The notes: a model not told the origin generated them from the letters alone. DNA of 64,000 bases from Oscillospiraceae bacterium (GCA_015069185.1 SVJB01000009.1:1-64000), one strand, 5' to 3'; positions 8,611 through 18,229 are shown, counted from the stretch's first letter. Numbers and translations: made by a program.

Positions 8611-8679
8611 GTGAATAAAACTTTCTCACTGTTCACTGTCAAGGAACAGGTCATAGTAATGCATCGCAACATTTACATG

Positions 8680-10647
8680 TTATTTCAAATTGTTTGTGCT
8701 ACCAAGACAATTAATCATTGTGGTACAAGCACCTTTTTCCGTAAATATAATACTTGTGTCTGACTTACCATTGGTACGAGCAAGCTTCACAACAAAATGG
8801 TTAGCACCTTTCTTAAGAGGTACATCGAGTTTGTGTATGTTTTCAGGAGTCCAGTTCTCTGTAGTCTCACTCTCGGTAAACAGCTGACCATTAATCCATA
8901 TTCTGATTTTATCTGAATGACCCACCTGAATACATAATGTCATATCCTCCGGCGCATAAACATCTCTTACCATGTATGTAACACAAGGAGCATTAAATGC
9001 AAAAATATCTTCAAGACTGAATTTATCCTCATAGATGGATACCGGGAATCCTACATATGCAGGATCGCGCTTCTGCTCATCATCAAGAGTCTTATCTCCC
9101 AAAAGTATATCTTCCATATAATCCTGTTCCCACTTAGCTTTCATATTGATATGGAACTGTCTCAGCTTTGTCAGACTCTCCTCCGCAGTCTTAGCGCCAC
9201 CAAGTCCGGCATAATATGATTCACCGGCACCTGGAGCAGCTACTTCTGTTACATTCTCCCAGAAAGGTCCGTAAACTGTCCACAGCTGAGCACCGGCAAG
9301 GCCAAAACGAAGCTTCTGAACTTCCTGGTCTGATACTACAACTGCAACATTGAATATATTCTTCTCCCACAGAACATCTACATTCTTATCTAAATGTACT
9401 GTGAAAATATATTCTTTTTCTTCATTTGTAGCATCAAACTCACAAACAGCGGGATCTACAGTAAATCCGTCAGGTGCTGTCACAATGAGTTTACCGGACA
9501 CAGGCGCATCAAAAGCAGAAATTTTTATAATAACTTTCTTTGTCTCGTCTAATGAAATAACAGGATAATCGTTTTCGTAAATCACCTGAGCGTTAATAGT
9601 CTTAACAGTAACATCACTGGGTGTGATATACATTTCCTCCGGTACATCTGTTATAACAAGATTCTGATTGAGTTCTGTAAACAACAAAGCAGCCTTAGCA
9701 GTGTCTTCTGCAAGGTCATACACTTTATCTGAGCGTCTTGTTGTGTTAACACTAAGCTTATAAGACTGTTCCTCAAACTTGTATTGATCCATCAGTGCTT
9801 TTCCACCAGCCAGAATACCTATAACTGATCCAACAGTAGCGCATGTACAGTCTGTATCAAAACCACAGTTGAGAGCCATCATAGTTGTATCAAGCATATC
9901 ATTATTGCCGAGAAGAAGTGACATTATTGTAATACCCATATTCTGGAACATATTAGTACAGTCAGAATGTCCATAACATCTCATAATCATGCCATATACT
10001 GTACGCCAATCTTTATATTCGTCACACCACTTCACAGTATCTCGTACCAGTTTCTGGTATCTGCAATCATCAGGAATATATGCAAGTGAATCCAGCACAA
10101 GAGTCTTCATATCGCCTTCCCAGGTAAAAGCCATAGCTTCCATTGCAGCCATATGACGCTCTGCAAATACAGACTCACCCCAGTGATCCATAATACCGTC
10201 TTTTTCAGAACAATCTGCAGCAAGTTGCGGATCTCCGGGAGCTATACAAGCCCAGATCTCAGATCTGATAGGACAACCCATTCCCTGTAAATAATAGTTA
10301 TTATTATACTTACCCGACAAAGGAGGCATGATTCCCAAAGCATAATTCTTTTTGAAAATAGCATATTCACCAGGTGAGTATGGACATTTTTCTGCAAAAA
10401 TATCAGCAAGATCCTCTGTCGTAAAGGCTGTACCTTTCTTTTCTAAAACTTCTAACCAAAGTATTTGAAGATCAAGGTCATCATTTGGTAACATATCCTT
10501 AATAAGGATCGGGTCATACTTGATACTCATCAGACCCTTGTAGCCTTCATAGGGTGCACCAATAGTACCCGATACACACTTACCAATCCAGCAGCCATAT
10601 ACTTTATCTAAAAAAGTATCCCATGTCATTTTTGTTTTATTTTCCAT
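8680..10647 (-). CDS. ADP-ribosylglycohydrolase-family protein with C-terminal beta-sandwich extension
   Basis: 655 residues from ATG 10647 (AAAGGA 8 nt upstream; the ATG two codons earlier is only 2 nt from it). Residues 8-320 have the ADP_ribosyl_GH pattern: VYGCWIGKCVSGTIGAPYEG at the N-terminus, NDDLDLQ at 55-61, and GFDTDCTCATVGSVIGILAG around 262. Canonical enzymes coordinate Mg2+ with a Thr-Asp-Asp and a GxDTD motif; GxDTD is kept, the first motif is altered. About 330 further residues look like beta-sandwich modules (IRIWINGQLFTE). No signal peptide. Cotranscription control with the propeller operon is inferred; a sugar-related hydrolase role is as likely as de-ADP-ribosylation. Confidence 0.82.
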   Translation of the reverse strand: MENKTKMTWDTFLDKVYGCWIGKCVSGTIGAPYEGYKGLMSIKYDPILIKDMLPNDDLDLQILWLEVLEKKGTAFTTEDLADIFAEKCPYSPGEYAIFKKNYALGIMPPLSGKYNNNYYLQGMGCPIRSEIWACIAPGDPQLAADCSEKDGIMDHWGESVFAERHMAAMEAMAFTWEGDMKTLVLDSLAYIPDDCRYQKLVRDTVKWCDEYKDWRTVYGMIMRCYGHSDCTNMFQNMGITIMSLLLGNNDMLDTTMMALNCGFDTDCTCATVGSVIGILAGGKALMDQYKFEEQSYKLSVNTTRRSDKVYDLAEDTAKAALLFTELNQNLVITDVPEEMYITPSDVTVKTINAQVIYENDYPVISLDETKKVIIKISAFDAPVSGKLIVTAPDGFTVDPAVCEFDATNEEKEYIFTVHLDKNVDVLWEKNIFNVAVVVSDQEVQKLRFGLAGAQLWTVYGPFWENVTEVAAPGAGESYYAGLGGAKTAEESLTKLRQFHINMKAKWEQDYMEDILLGDKTLDDEQKRDPAYVGFPVSIYEDKFSLEDIFAFNAPCVTYMVRDVYAPEDMTLCIQVGHSDKIRIWINGQLFTESETTENWTPENIHKLDVPLKKGANHFVVKLARTNGKSDTSIIFTEKGACTTMINCLGSTNNLK

Positions 10648-10752
10648 TTTCATTTTCCTTTCGTAAGAAAATCATCTTACACGAATAAAAGCTCGTATCA
10701 TTTCTGTATAATACCATAATATCTGCTTATATTCTACTGAGTATTTTAAATT

Positions 10753-10773
10753 ATTTTATTGACTTTTTTTGCA
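10753..10773 (-). promoter_or_regulatory. Second copy of the candidate AraC operator
   Basis: 20 of 21 bases match the element at 6583-6603, in the same orientation relative to its gene. A -10-like TATTAT (10708-10713) begins 40 bp downstream, the same spacing as at the propeller operon. It lies about 106 bp upstream of the start codon. Confidence 0.6.
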
Positions 10774-11018
10774 TCAATCATAACCAGATGTCGTTATATA
10801 AGAGATAAATACTCTGAAGTCCCGACTCCGCCTGATAAGAATGTTCTTTTTTTTCTTCTAAAATATCTAATAAATTTCTATTCGTTCCGGGAAGAAAATA
10901 TGACACATCAGGAATATATGTGTATCCCCTGTGTCTATCGATATCAGGCTTATTCACCGGACCGGTATTTTTCTGTCGCATATGATGTCGTTTGTTTGCA
11001 TACACAAGTATCACCCAT
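10774..11018. other. Intergenic stretch with ambiguous coding potential
   Basis: The 10654-11098 gap holds the operator and promoter above and the terminator at 11019. Between these, both strands stay open for 60-95 codons. The minus reading from ATG 10981 (IDRHRGYTYIPDVSYFLPG, later LLDILEEKKEHSY) has protein-like composition but no ribosome site, and I recognise nothing. I do not call a gene. Confidence 0.3.
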
Positions 11019-11056
11019 AAAAAAACTGACACTGTATTATACGTAACCAGTGTCAG
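11019..11056 (-). terminator. Rho-independent terminator of the C39 peptidase gene
   Basis: Perfect arms CTGACACTG / CAGTGTCAG (11026-11034 and 11048-11056) followed by T7 on the minus strand. Confidence 0.9.
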
Positions 11057-11098
11057 TAATTGTGTTTAGCTTTTCACAATTGTTACCGTATTATGGCA

Positions 11099-12094
11099 TT
11101 ATGAAAAACATGCTGTTTTGTAGAACTTAGGATAAGCCGAGTAAAACTCTGACAGAGTCTTACGAGATGCTGTTGCCGGGTCATGAATCATATAGCTTGA
11201 CGACTTAGTGATAGATCCTCCGTTGTAGCCTACAACAAGCACCCAATGCTGTCCTCCTGAATATGTCTTAGCGCCAACAAGTACAGGTTTTCCAGACTTA
11301 AGCTTGTTATAAATGCCCTTCAGACTTGAGCTCCAATCCTGAATGTAATTATCCGGCCAGTGCATATCACCGCTATATGTATATTTTAGCATTGATGCCA
11401 TTTTATCTGGATAGATAATCGTTCCTGTACGATAGCTCTCTGACATCGCTATACATGTAGTCAAACAACCTATATCCCCCAGAGTCTTACCACCTGCGCC
11501 AAGCTTAACAGATGCCCATCGGCTATCTCTCTGCTTAAACTCAGGTACGATCAAGGAGATCGGATCTGCCGTAGAAGACGACGAAGAGGATGATCCTGAA
11601 AATATACCTACATAGTTGCTGGATACATATCCTACCTTAGTGCCATCATACAATACCTTAGACCAACCGCCACTGCCCGAGAGTACAACAAACGACTCAT
11701 TGCGAGCTAGCTTTGATATAATGCTATATGATAGTCCTGCATCGCTTCTTACATTGAGACTGGTACTTACTGTGTTAGCATATCCTGCGTAGCTGGAATT
11801 AACAGCCTGTATGTAATCCTTAAAACAGTATCCGTATTTCGAGTCTCCGTATCTTACGTACCACCATGATCCTTTTTGTGATATCAACGTAACAAAGCTT
11901 CCTTTCGCCAGTTTACCAACCACACTACTGTCGGTGGATGCTTCTTTACGTATGTTTAATGCAGTGCTTTGAGTATTTACGATACCCGCCAGCGATTCAG
12001 AATAATTTACAGCATAAAATTTATTCGGTGAAATGCTTGCGATGGTAATAAATACCAAGACCAGTATTATTAGCTTATTAAATTGTGCTTTCAT
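11099..12094 (-). CDS. Secreted SH3-domain C39-family cysteine peptidase
   Basis: 331 residues; GGAGG precedes ATG. A signal peptide (1-29) is followed by two bacterial SH3 domains (~38-95, STALNIRKEASTDSSVVGKL; ~105-163, STSLNVRSDAGLSYSIISKL), a poly-Ser linker (167-175) and a papain-like C39_2 peptidase domain. Catalytic residues visible are C210 (GDIGCLTTC), H283 (GQHWVLVVGY) and D305 (HDPAT). Such proteins bind the cell wall through the SH3 pair and cut peptide bonds in wall peptides or secreted substrates. It stands as a single-gene unit with its own terminator. Confidence 0.88.
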   Translation of the reverse strand: MKAQFNKLIILVLVFITIASISPNKFYAVNYSESLAGIVNTQSTALNIRKEASTDSSVVGKLAKGSFVTLISQKGSWWYVRYGDSKYGYCFKDYIQAVNSSYAGYANTVSTSLNVRSDAGLSYSIISKLARNESFVVLSGSGGWSKVLYDGTKVGYVSSNYVGIFSGSSSSSSSTADPISLIVPEFKQRDSRWASVKLGAGGKTLGDIGCLTTCIAMSESYRTGTIIYPDKMASMLKYTYSGDMHWPDNYIQDWSSSLKGIYNKLKSGKPVLVGAKTYSGGQHWVLVVGYNGGSITKSSSYMIHDPATASRKTLSEFYSAYPKFYKTACFS

Positions 12095-12187
12095 CCCTGA
12101 ATCCTCCTTTTTTATTTACTGCCAGGAGAATAATAACATACTTATTACAATAAATAAATGGTAAGTTTTGTAAGGGATGGAATTATA

Positions 12188-14650
12188 TCATCTGATTATC
12201 TCACTTACCAGGGGCCCTATGGCGGTAAAACCTAATACAACACCTAATTGGGCCGGCATTAATGCTGTAGTTTTAAAAACCACTTGCATTGCAGGCATAT
12301 ATATTACAGCTACCATCATAAGCAAGGATACAGCAGTAGCCATAAGCAACCATTGATTCTTACGGATATCAATCTTAGACAAAGTTTTATTTTCGCTAAG
12401 GCATTCAAAAGAGTGGACAAGTTGTGTCATTACCAATGTCATGAATGCTGTAGTACGAGCTATCTCAAGACTTCCTGTGGCATGATTTACACATACAAAC
12501 GCTCCTAATGTGCACAATCCTATCAATATTCCTCTTATTATTATATGAAAAGGCATCTTTCCGCTGAATAATCCTTCTTTGGGTGAGATTGGCGGTCTTT
12601 GCATTATATCAGATTCACCTTTATCAAGACCAAGTGCGATTCCCGGCAATCCGTCTGTCACAAGATTCACCCACAATATCTGTATAGGAAGTAACGGCAG
12701 AGGTAACCCAAACAAGATACCGATAAACATTGTCACAACTTCCCCTAAATTGCACGCTAGCATATACCGAATGAATTTTCGTATATTACTATATATTACT
12801 CTTCCCTCGCGTACTGCATCTACAATTGTTGCAAAATTGTCATCGGTGAGTACCATAGAAGATGCCTCTCTTGTAACGTCCGTACCATTTATTCCCATTG
12901 CAATACCAATATCTGCTTCCTTTACCGCCGGGGCATCATTCACACCGTCGCCTGTCATAGCAACAACATTACCCAGACTTTTGTACGCCTTAACAATCCT
13001 CAACTTATGTGCAGGTGTGACTCTGGCAAAACAACTTGCTCTTTGTGCTGCCTGTTGTAGTTCAGAATCGCTCATTTTTTCAATATCATCGCCTGTAATC
13101 ACCTCTCCGCCGGAAATTCCCAATTCCTTTCCAATTGCCGCAGCAGTTAATTTATGATCTCCGGTTATCATCACAGTCCTTATGCCAGCTTGCCTACATA
13201 TATGTACACTTGAACGGACCTCAGGGCGCAGCGGATCAATAAGTCCTACAAATCCGCAGAAAATCATATTATCTTCTCTGATATCTGCCTTTTCACCATT
13301 TTGATCTAATTTTTTCCAGCTGATACCAAGCACACGTAAGCCCTGATTTGCCATATTGTTATTAGCCTCTTCCAGTTTGTGCCGCATTGTACTGTCCAAG
13401 CCGCGAAGTCTGTCTTTTATCATAACAGATGTACATTTATTCAATATAACATCGGCTCCACCCTTAGTGAAAATATATTTATCTCCATTCTTGTCACGCA
13501 CTACTACTGACATACATTTTCTGGTAGAATCAAATGGTTTTTCTTTTATACGGGTATAATGCGATCCTGTACCCAATTTAAGAAAATGACGTATTTTAAT
13601 AAGAGCTTTTTCTGTTGCGTCACTATTATTGTTGCATACACGGCATACATCAGCAAGTCTATTTAGTTCTTTGTTATCAATTGACATATTCAGTGCATCC
13701 ATAGCCGTCACCACTTTGCGAATACTCATTTTGTTTTGAGTAAGGGTACCTGTTTTATCAGAACAAATTACTGTTGTAGTACCGAGAGTCTCTACAGCAG
13801 GCAACTTGCGCACCAGAGCCCTGTTAGCAGCCATCCTCTGAACCCCAAGAGCCAGAGCAATTGTAACGATTGCAGGTAAACCCTCGGGTACCGCGGCAAC
13901 AGCTAAACTAATGCCGGCCATAAGCATTTCCATAAGCGGCTCTCCTTTGAGTACTCCTACCAATGTAACTAAAATACATACTACAACACAAATGGCAACA
14001 ATATATTTCCCTAACTTTGCCAGACGTTTTTGAAGTGGTGTAGCTTCTTTCTTAACATTAGAGATCATTTTCGATATTTCACCCATGCGAGTAGACATAC
14101 CGGTAGCTGTGACCTTTGCTATACAGCTGCCACCCACTACTAAAGTACCTGAATATATCATATCTTTACTTTCCTTATATACAGGCACGGATTCTCCTGT
14201 GAGCATGGATTCATCATTACATAATCCGGTAGATTTGAGTACAATAGCATCAGCAGATACAATATCTCCACTACGCAACATTATTATATCTCCCGGTACT
14301 ACGTAATCTCCGGCTATAACTTGTTCTGTTCCGTTTCGTATTACTTTTGTCTTGAGCGCTGTCATTTCTCTTAGCGCTTCTATAGTCTTCTCAGTTTTAT
14401 ATTCCTGAATAAACCCCAAAATTGCATTACATACAATTATTCCCATCATGACAAGGGCCTCTACCCAATCCTTCATAAAAAAAGATACGCCGGTGCAAAC
14501 GATCAGTATTATCGTCATTACATCGGCAAATTGTCTGAAAAAAAGAACAATCGCCGGTGTTTTTCTATGTTCTTCTAGTGAATTTTTTCCATATTTTGTA
14601 AGTAATTCTGTTGCCTGTGTATCAGAAAGTCCCGAATAAATATCCTCCAT
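12188..14650 (-). CDS. Cation-translocating P-type ATPase, Ca2+ (PMCA/SERCA) type
   Basis: 820 residues with all P2-type features: N-terminal cation ATPase domain, actuator loop TGES (151-154), the membrane motif PEGLPA (255-260) characteristic of Ca2+ pumps, phosphorylation site D298 in SDKTGTLTQ, KGGA in the nucleotide domain, MITGDH and MTGDGVNDAPA hinge, and four C-terminal transmembrane helices. It should export Ca2+ using ATP. The C-terminal M7-M10 region is present but compact. The start codon and GGAGG site sit in the loop of a perfect 16-bp hairpin (14628-14695). It lies 90 bp downstream of ftsH on the same strand. Confidence 0.92.
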   Translation of the reverse strand: MEDIYSGLSDTQATELLTKYGKNSLEEHRKTPAIVLFFRQFADVMTIILIVCTGVSFFMKDWVEALVMMGIIVCNAILGFIQEYKTEKTIEALREMTALKTKVIRNGTEQVIAGDYVVPGDIIMLRSGDIVSADAIVLKSTGLCNDESMLTGESVPVYKESKDMIYSGTLVVGGSCIAKVTATGMSTRMGEISKMISNVKKEATPLQKRLAKLGKYIVAICVVVCILVTLVGVLKGEPLMEMLMAGISLAVAAVPEGLPAIVTIALALGVQRMAANRALVRKLPAVETLGTTTVICSDKTGTLTQNKMSIRKVVTAMDALNMSIDNKELNRLADVCRVCNNNSDATEKALIKIRHFLKLGTGSHYTRIKEKPFDSTRKCMSVVVRDKNGDKYIFTKGGADVILNKCTSVMIKDRLRGLDSTMRHKLEEANNNMANQGLRVLGISWKKLDQNGEKADIREDNMIFCGFVGLIDPLRPEVRSSVHICRQAGIRTVMITGDHKLTAAAIGKELGISGGEVITGDDIEKMSDSELQQAAQRASCFARVTPAHKLRIVKAYKSLGNVVAMTGDGVNDAPAVKEADIGIAMGINGTDVTREASSMVLTDDNFATIVDAVREGRVIYSNIRKFIRYMLACNLGEVVTMFIGILFGLPLPLLPIQILWVNLVTDGLPGIALGLDKGESDIMQRPPISPKEGLFSGKMPFHIIIRGILIGLCTLGAFVCVNHATGSLEIARTTAFMTLVMTQLVHSFECLSENKTLSKIDIRKNQWLLMATAVSLLMMVAVIYMPAMQVVFKTTALMPAQLGVVLGFTAIGPLVSEIIR

Positions 14651-14695
14651 AGTCAGCCTCCAATTGCTTGTACTTGATAATATTTATTCGGGACT
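14628..14695 (-). promoter_or_regulatory. Hairpin enclosing the P-type ATPase translation start
   Basis: AGTCCCGAATAAATAT at 14628-14643 and its exact reverse complement at 14680-14695 form 16-bp arms. In the mRNA the 5' arm is in the leader and the 3' arm is codons 3-8. The 36-nt loop contains both GGAGG and the ATG. There is no U-run after it, so it is not a terminator. It could gate translation or be cut by RNase III. Confidence 0.65.
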
Positions 14696-14739
14696 CTTAA
14701 GTTTTATACTTTAAATTATTTTGTCTGCAGCCTTATAGT

Positions 14740-16617
14740 TCACACACCTTCATCTGCTTTTTTCAGTTCGAGATCCGGTTCACATTCAGACATAAGCTGT
14801 ATAAAATCACTACCTGTAAGATTTTCCTTTTCATATAGCACACCGGCAATTCTATCTAATGTTGCCTTATGTTCATTAAGTAACTGGTATGCTTTGTTAT
14901 AGCATTCAGTAATGACCTTCTGAATCTCATTATCAATGCGAGTCGCTGTTTCATCAGAACACTCAAGAGAAGAGCGTTCAATCAGATATTTATTGGTACG
15001 TTTCTCTCGATTTACAAAGCCAAACTCATCGTTCATTCCGTATACAGTAATCATCTTACGTGCTAATTCTGTTGCCTTCTCAATATCATTTGATGCTCCT
15101 GTTGTTATGGAATTAAACTCCAGTTTTTCAGATGCACGTCCTGCTGTAAGGATAGTAATTTCTTCTAACATCTCTTCTGTATTTAATAATACTTTTTCTT
15201 TCTTGGCAACCTGCATTACATAGCCAAGGGTACCTGAAGTACGAGGTATGATCGTAATTTTATGAACGGGTTCAGTATTAGTTAGTAGAGCAGTTACCAA
15301 AGCATGACCTGTCTCATGGTAAGACACGATACGCTTTTCCTTATCAGACATAACTCTATTTTTCTTTTCTTCTCCTGCAATAATAACTTCAATTGCTTCA
15401 TCCATTTCTCTCTGACTGACACGTGTTCTCTTGGCACGTACAGCACGCAAAGCAGCTTCGTTTACAATATTTGCAAGATCAGCACCTGATGCACCGGGAG
15501 TTGCTCTGGCTACTACATCAAAATCAACATCCGACTCCATAATAACATTTCTTGCATGTACCTTAAGTATATCAACTCTTCCCTGCTGATCCGGCAAGTC
15601 AACAATTATTCTTCTATCAAATCTACCCGGTCTGAGCAGAGCTTTATCAAGTACCTCCGGTCTGTTGGTCGCAGCCAGTATAACAACACCCTTAGATGAG
15701 TCAAAGCCATCCATCTCCGCAAGAAGCTGATTCAATGTCTGTTCTCTTTCGTCATTACCACCCATAACATTATCTCTTGACTTACCGATTGCATCGATCT
15801 CATCAATAAAAATGATACACGGTGCGTTATCAAGTGCCTGTTTGAAAAGATCTCTAACTCGTGAAGCACCCACGCCAACAAACATCTCTACAAATTCAGA
15901 GCCTGACAGTGAGAAGAACGGCACTTTTGCTTCCCCGGCAACCGCTTTAGCAAGTAAAGTCTTACCTGTTCCGGGAGGACCTATAAGCAGCGCTCCCTTA
16001 GGTAGTTTAGCACCGATTGCAGTATATTTACCCGGACTATTAAGAAAGTCAATAATCTCAACAAGAGACTGCTTAGCCTCTTCTTGTCCTGCAACATCAG
16101 CAAAAGTTTTGCCAGTATTTTTTTGTGCATATATTTTTCCTGTATTCTTACCAAATGACATAACTCCACTCATACGTTTATTCATTGAACGTATCATTAT
16201 AATGAAGAATACAACTGTAATTACCAAAGGTAACACATATGCGAGAAGAATCTCCCAGATAGCGGTGTTCTTGGGTATCGGTGTACTGTAATCAAGTCCA
16301 GCCTCTTTACAAGCATTGATTATGTCATATTCAAGATGATCATTACCAAATCGCCCTGTTTCATAATATGTGTTCGTTTCATCAAAATCCGCAGGTTTGA
16401 GTACATATCTTGAGCCCTCAAACTCTATATCTACCGCCTCACCATTCTCAATCATAGAAATAAATTCATTTAACTTTATTTCCTTATAATCAGGTGCAGT
16501 CAACATAGGCACCAGCATTTTACTTATAGTGATAACTATGAATATAAATATAATGTAGAAAACAAAAATCGGGATTTTTCTTTTTTTCGGCTGATTGTTA
16601 TTATTTATGTTCGCCAT
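14740..16617 (-). CDS. ftsH: ATP-dependent zinc metalloprotease FtsH
   Basis: 625 residues. Two transmembrane helices (~14-38 and ~120-142) bracket a periplasmic-type domain. An AAA+ module follows, with Walker A GPPGTGKT (213-220), Walker [12 protein letters not shown] and the second region of homology [20 protein letters not shown]. The C-terminal M41 protease carries HETGH as the zinc-binding HExxH (usually HEAGH). It degrades misassembled membrane proteins and short-lived regulators. Length and order are standard. It is followed by the P-type ATPase gene and preceded by the divergent tRNA-Lys. Confidence 0.97.
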   Translation of the reverse strand: MANINNNNQPKKRKIPIFVFYIIFIFIVITISKMLVPMLTAPDYKEIKLNEFISMIENGEAVDIEFEGSRYVLKPADFDETNTYYETGRFGNDHLEYDIINACKEAGLDYSTPIPKNTAIWEILLAYVLPLVITVVFFIIMIRSMNKRMSGVMSFGKNTGKIYAQKNTGKTFADVAGQEEAKQSLVEIIDFLNSPGKYTAIGAKLPKGALLIGPPGTGKTLLAKAVAGEAKVPFFSLSGSEFVEMFVGVGASRVRDLFKQALDNAPCIIFIDEIDAIGKSRDNVMGGNDEREQTLNQLLAEMDGFDSSKGVVILAATNRPEVLDKALLRPGRFDRRIIVDLPDQQGRVDILKVHARNVIMESDVDFDVVARATPGASGADLANIVNEAALRAVRAKRTRVSQREMDEAIEVIIAGEEKKNRVMSDKEKRIVSYHETGHALVTALLTNTEPVHKITIIPRTSGTLGYVMQVAKKEKVLLNTEEMLEEITILTAGRASEKLEFNSITTGASNDIEKATELARKMITVYGMNDEFGFVNREKRTNKYLIERSSLECSDETATRIDNEIQKVITECYNKAYQLLNEHKATLDRIAGVLYEKENLTGSDFIQLMSECEPDLELKKADEGV

Positions 16618-16726
16618 ATATAACCTCTGTATTTCTTAATGATAGTCACAAACTCTAGTATATCACAAAGAAAAGAATACAGCAAAATATTTCATAAATC
16701 TTTCATAATTCTTTTTGTACAACCTG

Positions 16727-16754
16727 TTGACAAACCCTTTTTAAGTGATATAAT
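16727..16754 (+). promoter_or_regulatory. Promoter of tRNA-Lys
   Basis: Consensus TTGACA (16727-16732), 16-bp spacer, TATAAT (16749-16754), placing the start just ahead of the tRNA at 16767. Confidence 0.88.
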
Positions 16755-16766
16755 ACATCACGTTAT

Positions 16767-16839
16767 ACACCTTTAGCTCAGCTGGTAGAGCAATTGACTC
16801 TTAATCAATGGGCCCAGGGTTCGAGTCCCTGAAGGTGTA
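16767..16839 (+). tRNA. tRNA-Lys (anticodon CTT)
   Basis: 73-nt cloverleaf: acceptor ACACCTT/AAGGTGT, D-stem GCTC/GAGC, anticodon stem ATTGA/TCAAT with loop CTCTTAA, T-arm CAGGG-TTCGAGT-CCCTG, discriminator A. No encoded CCA; a T8 run follows immediately. Confidence 0.96.
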
Positions 16840-16860
16840 TTTTTTTTGCTCAAAAATAGT

Positions 16861-16897
16861 AAAATAAAACCGGCATGTATAATTGTTACATGCCGGT
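16861..16897 (-). terminator. Terminator downstream of gpsA
   Basis: Perfect 11-bp arms ACCGGCATGTA / TACATGCCGGT (16869-16879 and 16887-16897), followed by TTTATTTT on the minus strand, 14 nt past the gpsA stop. Confidence 0.88.
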
Positions 16898-16910
16898 CTG
16901 ACTTTTAAAA

Positions 16911-17873
16911 TTAAAATTCAAATTTATTTTCTCTGTCAAATAATGACTCTAATGCTTCGTGTGGATCACGATTCTTGAAAAGGATATCATTCACAACTTT
17001 AGAAATAGGAAGATCAACGCTGTATTTTTCACCAAGAACTACCATCGCAGTAGATGTATCTACTCCTTCTGCAAGTCTTTCCATCTTCTCTCCTCTTATG
17101 TATTTCTCACCATACATTCTATTATGACTGTATTCAGAAAACAAAGTAGCCTGATAGTCTCCGAGGTGAGCAAGTCCATATGCTGTAATTCCCTCTCCGC
17201 CCATAGCTTCTATAAGTCTGGCGACCTCTCTGGCGCCTCGTGCCATCAAAGCACCTTTGAGTCCGGGAAAGTCAAACCCATCAAGCATACCAGCCGCAAT
17301 GCCCATTACATTCTTTGCTGCTGCGCCTATCTCACAACCAATAAGGTCGTTTGAGTAATAAAATCTTATAAGCTTGCTATTGAATAGAGATACCAGATAT
17401 TTAGTAAGCTTAATATCATGGGATGCAATAATCATACAACTTGGTCTACCTGCGTAGTAATCCTGTACATGACCGGGGCCTACCCACACTGCAACCTTAT
17501 CCGAACCTGTCTCTTCTTCAAATATTTCCGTAAGTCTCTTTCCCGTAGCACTTTCCATGCCTTTCATACAGAGAATAAAAGTTTTATTAGATATATCGTG
17601 ATGTTTTACTAAATCTCTTAAAAACGTTCTGAAATTTTGCGCTCCAATTGAAACAATTACATAATCACTATGAGCCAGTGCCATTGCCTTATCATCAGTC
17701 AATACAATATTTTCCGGAAGTTTCAAAAAGTCATTTTCACGTGTAGCAGCTAATCTAATATAGTCAGGCGCGTCACTTTGTCCGCAAAGAACTACATCAT
17801 GACGAAGTACTGATGCACAATACCAAGCTATACAGCTTCCCCATCTTCCGGTACCTATAACAGTAATATTCAT
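16911..17873 (-). CDS. gpsA: NAD(P)+-dependent glycerol-3-phosphate dehydrogenase
   Basis: 320 residues. The N-terminal Rossmann motif is VIGTGRWGSCIA; the substrate-domain signature GCEIGAAAKNVMGIAAGMLDG contains the catalytic lysine in AAAKN. C-terminal helices follow, with GDYQATLFSEYSHNRMYG. It reduces dihydroxyacetone phosphate to sn-glycerol 3-phosphate for phospholipid synthesis. Length is near the family norm (about 330). A single-gene unit between two tRNA genes, with its own terminator. Confidence 0.93.
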   Translation of the reverse strand: MNITVIGTGRWGSCIAWYCASVLRHDVVLCGQSDAPDYIRLAATRENDFLKLPENIVLTDDKAMALAHSDYVIVSIGAQNFRTFLRDLVKHHDISNKTFILCMKGMESATGKRLTEIFEEETGSDKVAVWVGPGHVQDYYAGRPSCMIIASHDIKLTKYLVSLFNSKLIRFYYSNDLIGCEIGAAAKNVMGIAAGMLDGFDFPGLKGALMARGAREVARLIEAMGGEGITAYGLAHLGDYQATLFSEYSHNRMYGEKYIRGEKMERLAEGVDTSTAMVVLGEKYSVDLPISKVVNDILFKNRDPHEALESLFDRENKFEF

Positions 17874-17945
17874 ATCAAAATTACGCCTCCGTTTAAAATA
17901 TAACCTCCAAATATTTGTGAATGTCTATTTTTAGACATAAAAAAA

Positions 17946-18019
17946 TGGATCATCAGGGACTTGAACCCCGGACCGACCGGTTATGAGCCGGTTGCTCTAA
18001 CCAACTGAGCTAATGATCC
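17946..18019 (-). tRNA. tRNA-Met (anticodon CAT), elongator type
   Basis: 74-nt cloverleaf on the minus strand: acceptor GGATCAT/ATGATCC, D-stem GCTC/GAGC, anticodon stem ACCGG/CCGGT with loop CTCATAA, T-loop GTTCAAG, discriminator A, no encoded CCA. The paired first base and lack of the initiator GGG/CCC stem argue for elongator Met; a lysidine-modified Ile2 tRNA cannot be fully excluded. Confidence 0.93.
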
Positions 18020-18033
18020 AAACAACGGGGTTT

Positions 18034-18062
18034 AGTATACTCTAGTAAATTCACCCTGTCAA
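18034..18062 (-). promoter_or_regulatory. Promoter of tRNA-Met
   Basis: TTGACA (18057-18062), exactly 17-bp spacer, TATACT (18034-18039) on the minus strand, just upstream of the tRNA. Confidence 0.88.
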
Positions 18063-18094
18063 GGACTTTTTTTATTCAAAATCTCTTTTTGTAA

Positions 18095-18169
18095 GCCATT
18101 TATGATAATGCCCTACTAAACCACAAGGGAAAATGCCCCAACTGTGGTATCATACTTCCTTCTATATAG
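18095..18169 (+). pseudogene. Possible zinc-ribbon gene remnant
   Basis: A 24-codon open stretch bounded by TAA and TAG reads AIYDNALLNHKGKCPNCGII and ends LPSI. The CPNCG knuckle is typical of a zinc-ribbon tail, but there is no start or upstream frame. It may be the last piece of a lost gene or chance. Confidence 0.25.
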
Positions 18170-18229
18170 ATGGAGGCGAATTCGGATAGAAAATTATGAT
18201 GATTCTGTAGAAGGTACTGCTGTAGATAT

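Noticed and set aside
12579-13157. 192-codon plus-strand frame
   Set aside because: Antisense shadow of the P-type ATPase, whose motifs are unmistakable on the other strand.
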